A stretch of 7,029 nucleotides of DNA from JBKBMT01 sp046295655 (GTDB lineage: Bacteria; Pseudomonadota; Alphaproteobacteria; Rhodobacterales; Rhodobacteraceae): contig JBKBMT010000105.1 of NCBI GenBank assembly GCA_046295655.1, positions 1 to 7,029 of the forward strand, written 5' to 3'. The notes beneath the pieces are model-generated. The model was not told where the DNA came from, did no database searches, and saw only the letters and a program-made list of their open reading frames with translations. Each line of letters begins with the position of its first letter. Position 1 is the stretch's first letter. Positions 6,565-7,029 of this stretch are shown piece by piece. A program made the translations under genes and the position numbers.

Positions 6565-6681
6565 TGTCCTGCAGGGCTTGCTCTATTGAGACGTCTCAGA
6601 GGGTGTGGAAATCTGTCTCAAAAGAGTGGTCTTGACAAACTGAGACAATGCCCGCGCCTCAGTCCAAGACCTTTTGAGACA
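6565..6681 (+). other. Probable Tn3/gamma-delta-type res site of the adjacent resolvase
   Basis: Repeated half-sites TGTCTCAAA/TTTGAGACA precede the serine recombinase. The clearest pair is TGTCTCAAAAG (from 6614) facing ACTGAGACA (to 6647), spanning exactly 34 bp, the length of res subsite II in Tn3/gamma-delta. Near the gene, CTTTTGAGACA (6671-6681) is an exact inverted copy of 6614-6624 and would be the right half of subsite III, with a weak left half around 6657-6669. On the far side TGTC (6565-6568) and TTGAGACG (6586-6593) bound about 29 bp, a candidate crossover subsite I (28 bp in gamma-delta). TTGAGAC there is part of the perfect palindrome TGAGACGTCTCA (6587-6598). The total of about 117 bp and the 15-bp gap to ATG 6697 also fit. 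TTGACA (6632-6637) inside subsite II could be the resolvase -35, implying autorepression. No good -10 is seen. Confidence 0.6.
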
Positions 6682-6696
6682 CTTTGGGGCTCTGCC

Positions 6697-6999
6697 ATGT
6701 CGAACGAACTTGCCACCAATCGCTCTCCCGGTAGCCTTGTCGGCTATGCCCGGACCTCTACCCATGACCAGACTGCCGGAATGGAGGCGCAAGAACGTGA
6801 GCTGACTACCGCAGGGTGTATCCGTATTTTTCGCGAACAGGTCTCCTCGGTCGATGTGACGAGGCGGGAGGCGTTGGCGGAAGCGCTGGCATGGCTGCGA
6901 CCCGGTGATACCCTCGTAGTTACAAAATTGGATCGGTTGGCGCGGTCGGTGGGTAACCGCCCGGTTGGCACCGCGGTTGATCAGGCGGCCTCGACCTGA
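6697..6999 (+). pseudogene. Serine recombinase (resolvase/invertase), truncated by IS insertion
   Basis: The N-terminal catalytic domain of a small serine recombinase. VGYARTSTHDQ (15-25) carries the nucleophile Ser21 and Arg19. An EQVSSVDVTRREAL segment (48-60) and KLDRLAR (77-83) supply the other arginines of the active site. These enzymes normally run about 180-200 residues, with a long dimerisation helix and a C-terminal DNA-binding HTH. Here recognisable sequence ends at Val85 (base 6952), where an IS66-like terminus begins. The frame continues 14 foreign codons through the IS end to TGA at 6997-6999, giving a 100-residue chimera. It should be unable to bind res or recombine. ATG 6697 is preferred over an upstream frame start at 6586 because the latter would translate the res site and the family motif starts soon after 6697. 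GGGG lies seven bases before the ATG, a weak ribosome site. Confidence 0.85.
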
Positions 7000-7029
7000 G
7001 CGACGGCGACCGGTGTCCAGTTCCACGGC
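6953..7029 (-). mobile_element. End of an IS66-family insertion sequence (partial)
   Basis: GTAACCGCCCGG at 6953 has the GTAA-plus-GC pattern typical of IS66-family terminal inverted repeats, and it abuts the point where recombinase homology stops. Twenty-eight bases inside, on the opposite strand, is the stop codon of a frame ending in a PWNWTP-type sequence resembling IS66 transposase C-termini. The element continues beyond the window. IS66 elements usually make 8-bp target duplications, so GTCGGTGG (6945-6952) should reappear at the far end. Confidence 0.75.
6981..7029 (-). CDS. IS66-family transposase, C-terminal end only
   Basis: Reading leftward from the window edge, the minus strand encodes PWNWTPVAVAQVEAA then TGA (6981-6983). 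IS66-family transposases (TnpC, DDE type, about 500 residues) typically end with a leucine-rich stretch followed by LPW(N/R), and this frame fits with base 7029 completing the preceding codon. Only 15 full residues are visible, none of them catalytic, so the family call rests on this tail plus the adjoining GTAACC terminus. Whether the transposase is intact cannot be seen. Confidence 0.65.
   Translation of the reverse strand, partial: PWNWTPVAVAQVEAA

Noticed and set aside
1..7029. CRISPR array, tRNA or rRNA gene
   Set aside because: No regularly spaced repeats, no tRNA T-arm or cloverleaf pattern, and no rRNA signature seen on either strand.

Overview
The window is high-GC DNA with alphaproteobacterial character, most likely from the family Rhodobacteraceae (Rhodobacter/Rhodovulum/Paracoccus-like). 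The main reasons are a 407-residue HemA of the Rhodobacter type, made by 5-aminolevulinate synthase (the C4 route to heme and bacteriochlorophyll), with an FNR-type operator directly upstream. Base composition and codon use in the left 6 kb also fit. Species cannot be fixed from the sequence alone.

Positions 1-6009 are a compact chromosomal core. A minus-strand M20 metallopeptidase (78-1454) diverges from a run of four plus-strand genes. These are a small exported protein with two cysteine-pair repeats (1562-2143), hemA (2263-3486), a membrane-anchored HTH/DUF4115 protein of RodZ architecture (3618-4811) and ispG (4879-6009). HemA makes the first committed tetrapyrrole precursor. IspG makes the penultimate intermediate of MEP-pathway isoprenoid synthesis. 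In a photosynthetic relative these two products meet in bacteriochlorophyll and carotenoids. In any relative they feed heme, quinones and undecaprenyl carriers. RodZ-type proteins link to cell-wall elongation. An FNR-like dyad (2181-2204) sits where a class II activator of hemA would bind.

Positions 6010-7029 are different. About 550 bp show no convincing gene but contain several small inverted and direct repeats and a possibly decayed reading frame. This is followed by what reads as a Tn3/gamma-delta-type resolution (res) region at about 6565-6681. Its half-sites resemble TGTCTCAAA, and its best-defined subsite is exactly 34 bp. Immediately downstream is a serine recombinase gene (ATG at 6697). 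The recombinase keeps its catalytic N-terminus but is cut after residue 85 by the end of what looks like an IS66-family insertion sequence, starting GTAACCGCCC at 6953. The last codons of that element's transposase lie on the minus strand at 6981-7029.

The right end is therefore the edge of an accessory or mobile region: an older resolvase/res module disabled by a later IS insertion. I see no CRISPR array, tRNA or rRNA gene. I did not find evidence for a wholly new system. The items most worth following are the res region with its interrupted resolvase, the hemA control region, the two-repeat exported protein and a 15-bp sequence occurring at two distant intergenic places.
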